Source: Marinobacter gelidimuriae (lineage in GTDB: Bacteria; Pseudomonadota; Gammaproteobacteria; Pseudomonadales; Oleiphilaceae). Taken from it: a stretch of 64,000 nucleotides of DNA. The notes under the pieces are model-generated. The model ran no database searches and was not told the origin of the DNA. It was given only the letters and a program-made list of their open reading frames with translations. Below are positions 53,874 to 63,998 of the stretch, piece by piece. The stretch lies in NCBI RefSeq assembly GCF_000372805.1, contig NZ_KB889872.1:1-64000 (forward strand), given 5' to 3'. How positions within the stretch are numbered: position 1 is the first letter of the stretch; every line of letters begins with the position of its first letter. The position numbers and the translations under genes are program-made.

Positions 53874-56264
53874 TCAGTTCACTGGTGTCGCACCAAGCAC
53901 CGCACCCAACCCCGAAGCCCGCACCACCTGCTGCCCCACGCTGTCGCTGAATACGCTGGCGTCACCGGTTATCAAACTGAACCAGTTTCTTGCCCGGGTA
54001 ATGCCGGTGTAAATCAGCTCTCGCGTTAATACCGGGCTTACTCGGTCGGGCAGTATCAGGCAGGTGTGGTTGAACTCCGAACCCTGGGCTTTATGCACGG
54101 TCATGGCGTACACGGTTTCCAGCTGTTGCAGTCGGCTGGGTGAAATCCAGCGGATGTCGCCGCTGCCGTCGCTGGTGGGAAAAGCCACGCGCAACACTGT
54201 CTGTGTTTTCTCGTCATCGCTTTGCGGGTCCGTGACCGCGCCCATGGCCAAGGGAACGCTGAAGGTAATGCCGACGTCGCCGTTCATCAGCCCCAGGTTG
54301 TAATCGTTACCGGTAACCAGCACCGGCCGCCCGGCGTACCAGCCTTCGGCTCGCGGAATCAGCCGTTGCGCCAGCAGGTGACGGGCGATCAAGTCGTTCA
54401 GCCCATCTACGCCCCAGGGCCCTCGGCGCAGGGCGCAAAGTATTTGAAAATCACTGAAAGCTTGCAATACCGATTTGGCCAGTTGGTCCCACTGCCCGGT
54501 TGTGCTGTTGCTGTCCAGATTGTGATCCTGCATCAGTGTTAAGTAGCGGCGGTAACCCACCGGTGGCGGAAGAGGCTGGCCGTTGCCATCAACTCGTCCT
54601 TCCCCGTTATTATTGAACGCCTGCTGGCTACCACTGACCGCATGGCCACAGATCAGCGCTTGGGTGCTCTCCAGGGATGATTTTTTGCTGCGGCCATTCA
54701 GCCACACTACGTCCTCAAAGGTTGCGTCACGGGCCTGCTGCAGGGTGTCGGCGCTCAGCGTGTTGGTGTTAACCGCTTCGGCCAGATGGCGAATGCCGCT
54801 GCCTTCGGCAAAGCGGTAACTCTTACGCAGCATGGCCACCGCCTGGTCCAGAGGCTGGCCGTTTGAACCCTGCAAGACCGCTGGAATGTCGGTGCCGGTG
54901 ACGGCTTTCAGCCATTGCACTGTTGCTGGCAGATAATGCCCGTCAGACGCGCGCTGGCACAATTCGCCCAGCACCGCACCGGCATCTACCGAGGCTAGCT
55001 GATCTTTGTCGCCCAGAAGTATCAGCTGGGCGCTTGCCGGCAGTGCATCGAACACCGACGCCATCATATCCAGATCCACCATGGAGGCTTCGTCAATCAC
55101 CAGAATATCCACCAACAGGGGGTTGTCCCGGTTGTGGCGGAATTTGCGAGTGTTCGGACGGCTGCCAAGCAGCCTGTGCAGGGTGGTTACCTTGGTGGGT
55201 ATATCCGCCAATGCGACCTGCCCCGGTAATTGTGCCAAGGGCAGCCGGCTGACAGCGCCGCCGATGGATTCGTTCAGTCGCGCCGCGGCTTTGCCTGTCG
55301 GCGCGGCCAGGCGAATGCGGTACTTTCTACCTTTCTTCCCGTCCCGCCCTTCCCGCTCCGGTGACTCGCCTGCGACTGACTGCAAGGCCGCAAGCAGGTT
55401 GACCACAGTGGTGGTTTTGCCGGTGCCGGGGCCGCCGGTAATCACTGCAAAGCGGTTGCGGGCCGCCAGGGCACAGGCCAGCTTTTGGTAATCGACAGAG
55501 CTTTGGGGATTCTGCGAGTTTAAAGCGCTTTGAGAATTTTGAGAGCTTTGAGAATTTAAAGAGCCCTGCGGTTTAAACAGCACGTCCAGCGCCTGGGTCA
55601 AAGTGGCCGCCGCGGGCGATAGCGGGTCAGTCAGAGGGGATGGCTGCGCCAGTCGCTGTTGAATGCCGGCAGCAATGTACTGTTCGTAGCGCCAGAAGCG
55701 GCGCAGGTACAGCCGGGTTCCACTCAGCACCAGCGGCGTGGTGTGCGAGCCATCACTGACCGCTAACGCATCGTTCAGTACGGCAAGGCACTCCGGCACG
55801 GACACCTGTGCCAACAGATCACTTGGCCGGGTTTGGCCAGGGTCGGTGTTTGTCGGATCTGCGAAAAGCTCTTTATCAGAACTGGCCCGGCTTGCCTTGT
55901 TCTGGCTGCTGGCTGCCGTTGGCTCTTCGGGCGGCAGTGACAATGTTGTTGCGGCATCAGCCATCAGAGTCGCAAGGTCCACGCACACGTGGCCGCGGCC
56001 CACTTGATGGGAGACCAGTGCGGCGAGCAGTAAAACCAGTGGTGCCGGTGCTTTACCCTGTTCGTCTGATAAATCCCGGATCAGCTGCGCAAAGCGTACG
56101 TCTAGCGGGCGTATCCAGCCGGCTTGTTGCCATGCGTCCAGCTGTTCTAGCAGAGCATCGGTGTGCTGCAGGGCAAGCCTGTTATCACGGGAGCTGGCGA
56201 CAACAGGTGTCGTCTCGTCCAGATCAAAGGCAAACTGGTCATCGAAATTCCGGGTTTTGCTCAT
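53874..56264 (-). CDS. recD: Exodeoxyribonuclease V alpha subunit RecD
   Basis: 796 aa, longer than E. coli RecD (608). It is the 5'-3' helicase of RecBCD. The P-loop is GGPGTGKTTT (277-286), helicase motif II appears as LVIDEASMVDLDMM, and the C-terminal TVHKAQGSEFNHTCLILPD and YTGITRARNWFSLI motifs are present. Extra length comes from a variable N-terminal segment (about 105-150) and from a repeat insert at residues 234-251 (three hexapeptides of type x-S-x-N-S-Q) just before the helicase core. It overlaps recB by four bases. Confidence 0.93.
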   Translation of the reverse strand: MSKTRNFDDQFAFDLDETTPVVASSRDNRLALQHTDALLEQLDAWQQAGWIRPLDVRFAQLIRDLSDEQGKAPAPLVLLLAALVSHQVGRGHVCVDLATLMADAATTLSLPPEEPTAASSQNKASRASSDKELFADPTNTDPGQTRPSDLLAQVSVPECLAVLNDALAVSDGSHTTPLVLSGTRLYLRRFWRYEQYIAAGIQQRLAQPSPLTDPLSPAAATLTQALDVLFKPQGSLNSQSSQNSQSALNSQNPQSSVDYQKLACALAARNRFAVITGGPGTGKTTTVVNLLAALQSVAGESPEREGRDGKKGRKYRIRLAAPTGKAAARLNESIGGAVSRLPLAQLPGQVALADIPTKVTTLHRLLGSRPNTRKFRHNRDNPLLVDILVIDEASMVDLDMMASVFDALPASAQLILLGDKDQLASVDAGAVLGELCQRASDGHYLPATVQWLKAVTGTDIPAVLQGSNGQPLDQAVAMLRKSYRFAEGSGIRHLAEAVNTNTLSADTLQQARDATFEDVVWLNGRSKKSSLESTQALICGHAVSGSQQAFNNNGEGRVDGNGQPLPPPVGYRRYLTLMQDHNLDSNSTTGQWDQLAKSVLQAFSDFQILCALRRGPWGVDGLNDLIARHLLAQRLIPRAEGWYAGRPVLVTGNDYNLGLMNGDVGITFSVPLAMGAVTDPQSDDEKTQTVLRVAFPTSDGSGDIRWISPSRLQQLETVYAMTVHKAQGSEFNHTCLILPDRVSPVLTRELIYTGITRARNWFSLITGDASVFSDSVGQQVVRASGLGAVLGATPVN
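55512..55565 (-). repeat. Three 18-bp tandem repeats inside recD
   Basis: Minus-strand units at 55565-55548, 55547-55530 and 55529-55512 read GGCTCTTTAAATTCTCAA, AGCTCTCAAAATTCTCAA and AGCGCTTTAAACTCGCAG. They encode GSLNSQ, SSQNSQ and SALNSQ. The unit length keeps the frame. Confidence 0.85.
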
Positions 56265-59200
56265 GCTGCTTCCTCCGCGGCGGCGGCTTCGCCATCAAAC
56301 ATGGCATCCAGTTGCTCCATCAAGGCTTTCGGTGGCTTGTCGCAAAACGCCCCGGCTCCGGGCGCATGGATGCCGCGCAAAAACAGATAAACCGCACCGC
56401 CCACGTGTTGATCGTAATCGTAATCTGGCAGACGTGCTTTCAGCAGCCGGTGCAGGGCCAGCAGATAAAGTACATATTGCAGGTCATAGCGTTTTTCTAA
56501 AATGGCTTCGCCCATGGCCTGGTTGGTGTAGGCGCTGTCGTTGTCACCCAGCACATTGGATTTGTAGTCCAGCACGTAATACTGCCCGTTGTGTTCAAAC
56601 ACCAGATCAATAAAACCTTTGAGCATGCCGTTGAAACGCCCGCCTTCTACTCGTGGACGGTCAGCGCCATTGAGGGTGTGTTGGGTAACCAACTTGTCCA
56701 GTGCGCGGGTGCTGACGTTGCGGCTTTCAAACCAGAACTCCAGTTCCGGGCGCAGCGTTTTCAGGCTGGCCAGGCTGGTGCTGTCGCCGCTATTACTGCT
56801 GTCACTGCCATGGCCCAGCGGCAGCGGCTGGCGGATCAGCGCGAGTATCCAATGTTCCAGAGTGTCTACCCAATCGCTCCAGCCCCGGGTACTGCAGCGG
56901 CGGGTGAGCTGTTCTCGCAGCAGCGGTGGGTTGTCCACAAGGTGTTGCAGGCCCTGTTGTACACACCATTCCAGAATATCGTGCAGAAAGGTGCCGGGGC
57001 CTGCGCCTTTGGGAAAATAGTGCAGGCTGTGGCTGAGCACAATGGCAGCGTCTTCTTCATCGTTGGTGTGCGTGCTTTCTTCGAGCAGGTTCTGGGTTTC
57101 AGCGTCTTCGAACTCGCTGTCAAACACAATGCCGGTGCCAGACAGGCCGCCGTATTCCAGGGATGAGTAGCTGGCAATCCACCAGTCTTCGCGAGCCTCG
57201 CGGGTAGACACCCGTGCGAGCCCCAGGGCTCCAGGCGCCGGTTCTGCATAGTGCTGGCCGGTGGCTTCCGGTAACGATTCCACGAAGAGTTCGCTGTGGT
57301 CAACGGCCAGCTGCTGCAGGGCGCCACTCAGCGAGTGTTTGGCGGCAGGGTTACCGCTTAGCAGATACCCCAAGCCGCTAAGCTGCCAGTTTTCAATTTC
57401 GGTCACGCCTACCCAGGTGGCAAACCGGGCGCGAGTCAAGGCGACGTAGAGTTTGCGGATGTCTTCGCCCAGGCGCTCTTTGTCCGCCTGTTCGACGTCG
57501 TTTGGTGTGGGGTCGAACACGGTGATCAGCTGGTCGTTGTCGTCGTGATAACGCACAAACGCCTGTTTCTCGTTTTCAGCGCGGCAGGCGGTGCCAAAGG
57601 GCAAAAATACCAGCGGGTATTCCAGGCCTTTGGATTTGTGAACGGTGATCACTTTTACCAGGCCGGCGTCGCTTTCCAGGCGCAGGGTGCGGTGTTCGTC
57701 TTCGTCGTCGGCGGCCCGCAGAATGGCGGTGAAGTGGTGCACCAGTGCGTGTTCGCCGTCTAGCTGCAGGCTGTCTTGCTGCAGCAGCTCGGCAATGTGC
57801 AGAATGTCGGTTAGCCGGCGCTCGCCGCCGACGCGCTGCAGCAGCCTGCCGGGTACGTCAAAGTCCATCAGGAAACTGCGCAACATGGGCAGCACTCCCT
57901 GGCTTTGCCACTGCTGCTGGTAGCCCATGAAGCGCTCGATTTCACGCTCCAGGGCCATCTCGTTGGTCAGTAGCTGGTCAAGATAGGCCCAGGGCAAGCC
58001 GAGGGTTGGTGTGGCCAGGGCCGCGCGTGCATAGGCCAGCTGGCGGGGTTCGGCAAAGGCTTTTAGCCAACACAGCACTTCTTTTGACTCTGGAGACGCC
58101 AGTACCGAATCCCGGTCAGACAGGTACACGCTTTTTATTCCCCGTTGCCCTAGTGCATCTCGTACCGCTGCAGCTTCTTTACGGTTGTTCACCAGAATGG
58201 CAATGTCTTTGGGTTCTACCGGCTCGATGTCACTCAGGTCGGTTTCCAGCGCAAAACCGGCCAGACTTTGCTGCCCTAACGTCAGCAGGCGCGTAATTTC
58301 ACTGGCGCAGGTGCCAGCCACATCAAGGGTGGCGTTGCCTTTGGCCAGGCCTTTGCGATTGCCGCTTTTGTCGGTGTTTTCGCTTTCACTGGCCCACAGC
58401 GTCAGGCTGGGTTGCAGCTCGCCGTTGGTGGCCCAAAGGCGCTTGGTGCCGTTGGCCTCTACCGCCTGAAATGGCAGCGCTGAGGCATTGCCTTTGCCGA
58501 ATAGAAAAGCGCCTTCGGGGCTGTGTTGGTCGCCATACTCGAACACCCGGTTCACCGCCGCCACCATAGGCCGGGACGAGCGGAAGTTGCGGCCCAGTGT
58601 CCAGGTACGGTCGCGGGCGCCGGTGCGGGCGTCCAGATAGGTGTAAATGTCGGCGCCGCGGAAGCCGTAAATGGCCTGTTTCGGATCGCCGATCATGAGT
58701 AGGCAGGTGTCCGGATGATTCTCTGCCACCCGGTAAATGCGGTCGAAGATGCGGTACTGAACCGGATCGGTGTCCTGAAACTCGTCTATTAACGCGACCG
58801 GGAACTGGCGGCGGATGGTGGCCGCCAGTTGATCACCACGGGGGCCGTGCAAAGCGTCATCCAGCCGGGTGAGCAGGTCATCAAAACCCATTTCCGAACG
58901 CTTCTGTTTTTCCGATTCCAACCGCGCCGCAATCCAATGGGTCGAGTGGCGAAGAATATCGGCCTCGGCGCTGGGCAGGTTCTCGCGAAAGGCGATCAGT
59001 TCTGCGATAACGTCAAAAGCCTGGTGATGTGGCACATCGCCATCGCCTTTGAGTTTTGTCGCAAGCACGTCTGGTGTCTGGTTCTGAAAGCCGGCTTTCT
59101 CCAGCCCGACCGGGTAGAGTTCATCGGAGTTTGCCCAGTCTAGTAATGTGTCCCAGGCCGTAATCATCGGTTTCATACTGCCGCCGTGCAGGCGTTTGCT

Positions 59201-60016
59201 TTTGTTCAGTGCCAGCAGCATGTCGGTCACTTCGGGCTTCCAGTCCGCCCAGGGGTGGGCTTTCAGTGTTTGTGACTGCTCTTTGCGCTGCTGCATTGTG
59301 GCCTCAATCAGCTGTTCTACATCGCCGCTAGTCGCGTCGAGAGAATCAACAGCCAAGAGCAGATTGCGCACCGCCTTTTGCAGTTGGTCCGGGGTTTTCC
59401 AGTGGTCAATAACCTCGTCCATCAGCTCCGCTGATAACGGATAGATAAACGTACGCCAGTAATCCCGCACCACTTCGTCCATCAGGCTGCTTTGGTCGGT
59501 TTCCAGGGTAAGCCGGAACAAGCTGCCGCTGTCGAAGGCGTGTTCGCTGAGCATTCGGTTGCACCAGGCGTGAATGGTAGACACCGCGGCTTCGTCCATC
59601 CACTCCGCTGCCAATAGCAGTTTTTTGCGGCAGTCTGGCCAGGTGGCCGGATCTGGATAGCTGTCATCCCGCAGCTGGTGAATCAGCGCGGTTTCTGCCG
59701 TAGGCGTGGTGCTGCCGGCGGCATTGGAAAACACCTCGGCGGCCTGGGTCAGCCGAACGCGAATGCGATCCCGCAGCTCTTTGGTGGCAGCGTCGGTAAA
59801 GGTCACCACCAGCAGGTTTGGCGGTACCAGGCCCGCGGCCAGGGCGCTGCCTTCCGGCTGACTGTGGCCCAGTACCAGGCGCACGTACAAAATGGCAATG
59901 GTGAAGGTTTTGCCGGTGCCGGCGCTGGCTTCAATCAGGGTGCTGCCGTTCAGGGGGAGCGCGAATGGGTCAAGATTGGGGTTTGGTTTTACTATAAAAG
60001 GTGTAGTAGCCGTCAT
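56261..60016 (-). CDS. recB: Exodeoxyribonuclease V beta subunit RecB
   Basis: 1251 aa, the 3'-5' helicase and nuclease subunit of RecBCD. The UvrD-type P-loop is ASAGTGKTFTIAILY (about 30-44), motif II FPVALIDEFQDTDPVQY, motif IV-VI regions YGFRGADIYTYL and VHKSKGLEYPLVFLPF, and the C-terminal nuclease motif VLDYKSN with the metal-binding Asp and Lys. Overlaps recC and recD by ATGA junctions, so the three subunits are translated together. Confidence 0.96.
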   Translation of the reverse strand: MTATTPFIVKPNPNLDPFALPLNGSTLIEASAGTGKTFTIAILYVRLVLGHSQPEGSALAAGLVPPNLLVVTFTDAATKELRDRIRVRLTQAAEVFSNAAGSTTPTAETALIHQLRDDSYPDPATWPDCRKKLLLAAEWMDEAAVSTIHAWCNRMLSEHAFDSGSLFRLTLETDQSSLMDEVVRDYWRTFIYPLSAELMDEVIDHWKTPDQLQKAVRNLLLAVDSLDATSGDVEQLIEATMQQRKEQSQTLKAHPWADWKPEVTDMLLALNKSKRLHGGSMKPMITAWDTLLDWANSDELYPVGLEKAGFQNQTPDVLATKLKGDGDVPHHQAFDVIAELIAFRENLPSAEADILRHSTHWIAARLESEKQKRSEMGFDDLLTRLDDALHGPRGDQLAATIRRQFPVALIDEFQDTDPVQYRIFDRIYRVAENHPDTCLLMIGDPKQAIYGFRGADIYTYLDARTGARDRTWTLGRNFRSSRPMVAAVNRVFEYGDQHSPEGAFLFGKGNASALPFQAVEANGTKRLWATNGELQPSLTLWASESENTDKSGNRKGLAKGNATLDVAGTCASEITRLLTLGQQSLAGFALETDLSDIEPVEPKDIAILVNNRKEAAAVRDALGQRGIKSVYLSDRDSVLASPESKEVLCWLKAFAEPRQLAYARAALATPTLGLPWAYLDQLLTNEMALEREIERFMGYQQQWQSQGVLPMLRSFLMDFDVPGRLLQRVGGERRLTDILHIAELLQQDSLQLDGEHALVHHFTAILRAADDEDEHRTLRLESDAGLVKVITVHKSKGLEYPLVFLPFGTACRAENEKQAFVRYHDDNDQLITVFDPTPNDVEQADKERLGEDIRKLYVALTRARFATWVGVTEIENWQLSGLGYLLSGNPAAKHSLSGALQQLAVDHSELFVESLPEATGQHYAEPAPGALGLARVSTREAREDWWIASYSSLEYGGLSGTGIVFDSEFEDAETQNLLEESTHTNDEEDAAIVLSHSLHYFPKGAGPGTFLHDILEWCVQQGLQHLVDNPPLLREQLTRRCSTRGWSDWVDTLEHWILALIRQPLPLGHGSDSSNSGDSTSLASLKTLRPELEFWFESRNVSTRALDKLVTQHTLNGADRPRVEGGRFNGMLKGFIDLVFEHNGQYYVLDYKSNVLGDNDSAYTNQAMGEAILEKRYDLQYVLYLLALHRLLKARLPDYDYDQHVGGAVYLFLRGIHAPGAGAFCDKPPKALMEQLDAMFDGEAAAAEEAA

Positions 60017-63000
60017 ACCTTGTCCTCAAACTGACCGGCGGCGGATTTGTCTTGCTCGGCTTCCCACAGGGGCACGTAGAGCTCGTGCAACAGGGCTTCA
60101 AATTCGCCGCTTTCCAGCAGCAGTTCAGCGCTTTCAAAGGCGCCGCGCAAATAGCCGGTGTCGCGTTCCAGCGCGGTGGTGTACGCCTGTTCGGCGTCGC
60201 TGATGGCGCGTTCGTGCTCACCGAGAAACTTTTTGCTTTGGTAAAAGCTGTAAATCCAGGCGAAACCGGCTTCACAGTGCACCGGTAACGCGCGGGTGCT
60301 CGCGTCCATCCAGCGCGCCAATATGGCGTCCAGGTGCTTACTTGCCGTTTCCTTTGCCAGAGGTGCGAAGCGCACATTGCGCTTTTCTTCTTTGCCCAGA
60401 ATCAGGGTTTCAAAGGGCTGCGCTGCGATTTGCCCGGCCAGGTGAATCACCCAGTCGCGCATCAGATTGGCGTAGCGAATTTTTTTGGTATTGCCGCTGC
60501 CAGTGAGCAGGCTGGAGCCCGCGATGACCAATCGGCAGAGTTTGCCTTCGTGGTTGCGGCGCAGGTGATCAATCAGGTCCAGCACCTCCACCGAGCCGGT
60601 GCTGTTGGCCAGACGATATTCAAACGCCAGCGGTTCGCCGACTTCCTCGGGCCATTCGGCCAGCGCGCTTTGATAACGTTCGAACAAATTTGGCAGGCGG
60701 CCAGACAGCTCGTTGCGCAGCCGGTGCTCGGTGGTGCCCATGCCCAGGTCACCGCGCCGGGCCATGCAATCCAGGGTGGTTTCCAGGCGGTGTTCCAAGT
60801 CTTCCTCGCTACTGGCTTTTAGCAAACCCTGCTCAATCAGTTCGGTGTCCAGGCGCCATCGGTCAAGGCCGTTCAAATCAAAGTTTTCGGTGTCGGTATC
60901 GTCGTCTTCCACGTCTTCAAAGCGCACCTGAAGGCGGCGCTGGTAAAACGTGTCTATCGGTTTTTTCAAAAAACCGGACAGGTCATTCAGGGTGACGGGT
61001 TCTTCCGGCTGCTGGTACGCTAATGCCTGCTGCTGCGCGTCCGTCGAGACAGTGCCGTGGGCACGTCGCCATTCGTGTTCGTAGGTGAACAAGCTGCGGG
61101 CGTGTCGGGTTTGGGGAAAATAGTCGCGGCTGAACGGTTGTAGCGGATGGCAGGTCGTCAGTGCGTCCGTTACCGCGACATCGGGTTGCCCTGGCAGTTG
61201 CCACAAGCCGTTCAAGTGATCCTGCAATTGGCCCACCAGCACCGATGGCGGCCTTGGTGAGTCGTCGCGAATGCTGCGCCCTACCCAGCTGATGTAAAGC
61301 TGTTCGCGGGCAGACAGCATGGCTTCCAGAAACAGATAGCGATCGTCTTCCCGGCGGGAACGGTCACCGGGCCGATAGTCCTGCGCCATCAGGTCGAAAT
61401 CTACCGGCGGCCGCGAGCGCGGGTAATCGCCGTCGTTCATGCCCAGCAGGCACACAGTGCGGAACGGTATGGCGCGCATGGGCATCAGTGTGGCGAAGTT
61501 CACTTTGCCGGCCAGAAAACGCTGGTTCAGGCCGCCTTCATCCAGGCCGTCCAATAGCACGTCTTTCACAATGTTCAGAGGCAGCCGCTGTTGCTCTAAC
61601 CCCGCGGCCAGTGTGTCTTCCAGCCACTGTTCCAACTGGCGGCGAAAGCGGTTCAGCAGCAAAAGGTCATGGCCTTCTACCTTGTGGAAAAACTGTTCCA
61701 GCATGGCGGCGAACAGCGCTTCCCATTGTTGCGGTGTGCGGCTTGCCTGTAGGTCTTGCCACACTTTTTCCAGGCGGTAAACAAAGTCGCCAAGGCGCCC
61801 GGCCAGGCTGGCCTGCAAACCGCCAATCTCGCCGTAGGGCTGAACGCCAGCCCAGGGCTCGTCGTCGCCCATGCCGTAACCGAGCAGCATCGAACGCAGT
61901 CCGGATTGCCAAGTGTTGCGATCCAGATCGGCTGGCAGCTCCAGGCTTTCCCGGTGGGCACCGTGCAGGCCCCAGCGAATATTGGCACCTTCTACCCAGC
62001 GCCGCGCCAAGGGGATTTCCTCTTCGGCAATCTCGAACCGATCGCGAATGCCAGGCACTTCTAACAGGCTGATGATTTCGCTCACCCCAAAGCGGTGTCG
62101 CGGCAGCGACATCAGGGTTTCCAGGGCTATCAATACCGGTTCGTGGTTGCGCTGGCCCTGATCGGAAATGGTAAACGGAATATGGCGTTTGCGCCCGGCG
62201 GTATAGCGGCCAAACACCGCCTGAATGTGGGGTGCATACACGTTGATGTCGGGCACCATTACCATGATGTCGCGGGGGCGCAAGGTGGCATCGGCGTTAA
62301 ACGTGGCCAGCAGCTGGTCGTGCAGTATTTCCACTTCACGCTGCGGGCTGTGGGCGTTGTGAAACACCATGGAATGGTCATCTTGCAGATCAAGCTCGCG
62401 TTGTTCATCGCGAATTTCCTGTAGCGGCGTCAGGTTGTAAATATCGTTCTGCAATTGGTTAAGCAGGCAGGTTGTCTGACCTGCACCGTGCTCGGAAAAG
62501 ATGTCGATCTTCTGATCCGGCGTCTGGAAGCTGTTGCGGTACTCGTCAGGGTTGTCGAATTCGTCCAGCAGGCGAATGTAATCCCGGCCCTGTTTACCCC
62601 AGGCCGCCAACAGCGGATTGGCGTGTTGGTGCAGCTGGTCGACATCGTCAATCTGCGACAGCGTGGGGTGGCTGGCACCGCGCTTGCGCTCAGCTTTGAG
62701 CAGTTCGCGATCGCTGACAATATCGGCCCAGTAGAACTGCGAAGGGTTGTGAACGCAGAGCACTACCTGGCTAAAACGGCTAAGCACGTATAGGGCTTCA
62801 AGCGCCTGGCGTGGCAAAGACGATACACCAAACACCACAATGCGTTTTGGTAAGCGGCTCGGATGGGAAGGCGCGGCAACCTGTTGGCCCTGTTTCATAA
62901 AACGGGTGTGAATCTGCGAGCGGCTGGTGTGTGCTTCGGCGCCGGTGTCTTCCACCAGCTTGCGCCACAGCATTGGCTGCCAGCGGGTGTCTTCCTCAAT

Positions 63001-63579
63001 CGGCTTTTCGCCGTTACGGGTGCTGATTACTACATCACGGCCATGCTCCCAGGCCGCCAGCCAATCGGCGCGGAACACCTGGTACTGGTCAAACAGATCC
63101 GCCACTTTCTCTGCCAGCTGGAATGCCCGCAAATCGGTGTCGCTGCCGTTCAGAAAGCGCGCCAGCGGGTTGAACGCCTCATCTGTGAGAACAAGTTCCG
63201 GTAACAGCCGGTAAAGCCGCCACACCAGCCGGCGTTTATCAAAGGGGGATTGCTCTGGCACCTCGCCGTCCGGCAGCACGGCGCGGTAGGCCTGCCAGAT
63301 GAATCGCGCCGGAAACAGAAAATCCATACCGGCGGCAATGCCCAAGCCACCTTCGCTGCCATTCTCTGAGCGCTTTTCCGCCAGCGCCAGCTTTAGCCAC
63401 TGGGCAATACCGTTGCTTTGCACCAGAAACGTCTCGCTTTGCAGCGGCGGCAGTGGGTTTTGTTGGCAGATAAACACCACTGCCCGGCGCAGATCTTCTA
63501 GATGATTGGCGTGAACGGCGTGAAAACCGGGGGTAATATGGGAGTTTTCACTGGTGGCATTTGTGGACGGAGCGGCCAT
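60013..63579 (-). CDS. recC: Exodeoxyribonuclease V gamma subunit RecC
   Basis: 1188 aa (E. coli 1122). It is the helicase-like but inactive subunit that recognises Chi and splits the duplex. Typical segments are IAAGMDFLFPARFIWQAYRA, IVVFGVSSLPRQALEAL, DIMVMVPDINVYAPHIQAVF and FRTVCLLGMNDGDYPRSRPP. First gene of recC-recB-recD. Its upstream region is 132 bp, shared with the divergent small ORF at 63712. Confidence 0.95.
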   Translation of the reverse strand: MAAPSTNATSENSHITPGFHAVHANHLEDLRRAVVFICQQNPLPPLQSETFLVQSNGIAQWLKLALAEKRSENGSEGGLGIAAGMDFLFPARFIWQAYRAVLPDGEVPEQSPFDKRRLVWRLYRLLPELVLTDEAFNPLARFLNGSDTDLRAFQLAEKVADLFDQYQVFRADWLAAWEHGRDVVISTRNGEKPIEEDTRWQPMLWRKLVEDTGAEAHTSRSQIHTRFMKQGQQVAAPSHPSRLPKRIVVFGVSSLPRQALEALYVLSRFSQVVLCVHNPSQFYWADIVSDRELLKAERKRGASHPTLSQIDDVDQLHQHANPLLAAWGKQGRDYIRLLDEFDNPDEYRNSFQTPDQKIDIFSEHGAGQTTCLLNQLQNDIYNLTPLQEIRDEQRELDLQDDHSMVFHNAHSPQREVEILHDQLLATFNADATLRPRDIMVMVPDINVYAPHIQAVFGRYTAGRKRHIPFTISDQGQRNHEPVLIALETLMSLPRHRFGVSEIISLLEVPGIRDRFEIAEEEIPLARRWVEGANIRWGLHGAHRESLELPADLDRNTWQSGLRSMLLGYGMGDDEPWAGVQPYGEIGGLQASLAGRLGDFVYRLEKVWQDLQASRTPQQWEALFAAMLEQFFHKVEGHDLLLLNRFRRQLEQWLEDTLAAGLEQQRLPLNIVKDVLLDGLDEGGLNQRFLAGKVNFATLMPMRAIPFRTVCLLGMNDGDYPRSRPPVDFDLMAQDYRPGDRSRREDDRYLFLEAMLSAREQLYISWVGRSIRDDSPRPPSVLVGQLQDHLNGLWQLPGQPDVAVTDALTTCHPLQPFSRDYFPQTRHARSLFTYEHEWRRAHGTVSTDAQQQALAYQQPEEPVTLNDLSGFLKKPIDTFYQRRLQVRFEDVEDDDTDTENFDLNGLDRWRLDTELIEQGLLKASSEEDLEHRLETTLDCMARRGDLGMGTTEHRLRNELSGRLPNLFERYQSALAEWPEEVGEPLAFEYRLANSTGSVEVLDLIDHLRRNHEGKLCRLVIAGSSLLTGSGNTKKIRYANLMRDWVIHLAGQIAAQPFETLILGKEEKRNVRFAPLAKETASKHLDAILARWMDASTRALPVHCEAGFAWIYSFYQSKKFLGEHERAISDAEQAYTTALERDTGYLRGAFESAELLLESGEFEALLHELYVPLWEAEQDKSAAGQFEDKV

Positions 63580-63711
63580 GGTCTTCCTTGTCTGGTATGG
63601 GGTTCAATCCCGATGCGTCAGCTTAGCGTATGTGACCACAGAAGCGGACAGTCTGAAACCCTGCGCGATGGAAAATCGTCGCAAGGTAAATACCTTACTG
63701 AACGGGTGATC

Positions 63712-63855
63712 ATGAGCAGAATAGAGTTGGTCAAAAGTGCTGTGAATGAACAGCTGAACGACAGTTACGATCTGCTGGCCATGCGACTGCTGTTCTCGCC
63801 AGAGCACGTTGTTGTAAACATACAAAAGGAAAGCGTAACTATTCAGCTGGTTTGA
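63712..63855 (+). CDS. Small hypothetical protein
   Basis: 47 aa: starts MSRIELVKSAVNEQLNDSYD, mixed helix then strand (HVVVNIQKESVTIQLV). The frame is open upstream to 63502, but that part overlaps recC antisense. No family recognised. A weak GGGTG ribosome site lies just upstream. Its last 13 bases overlap the convergent transposase tail. Could be spurious. Confidence 0.4.
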   Translation: MSRIELVKSAVNEQLNDSYDLLAMRLLFSPEHVVVNIQKESVTIQLV

Positions 63856-63998
63856 TTTAAAACGGTCGTATCATTACCCGCACCCACCGCCATGAACGGC
63901 GGCACACGCCCCTCGAACAAATGCATCAGGGCTTTCGAGGCAGACACGTTCTGCTTACGCGCCGTCGACAAATAACTGCGCACGCGACAGAAAATCTC
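63843..63998 (-). CDS. C-terminal fragment of an IS66-type transposase (runs off window)
   Basis: The last 51 codons before TGA 63843 read EIFCRVRSYLSTARKQNV, then ALMHLFEGRVPPFM and a short Gly/Asn tail. The CRxRSYLSTARKQ pattern is typical of the end of IS66 ORF C transposases. The rest lies beyond 64000, so intactness cannot be judged. Confidence 0.55.
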   Translation of the reverse strand, partial: EIFCRVRSYLSTARKQNVSASKALMHLFEGRVPPFMAVGAGNDTTVLNQTS

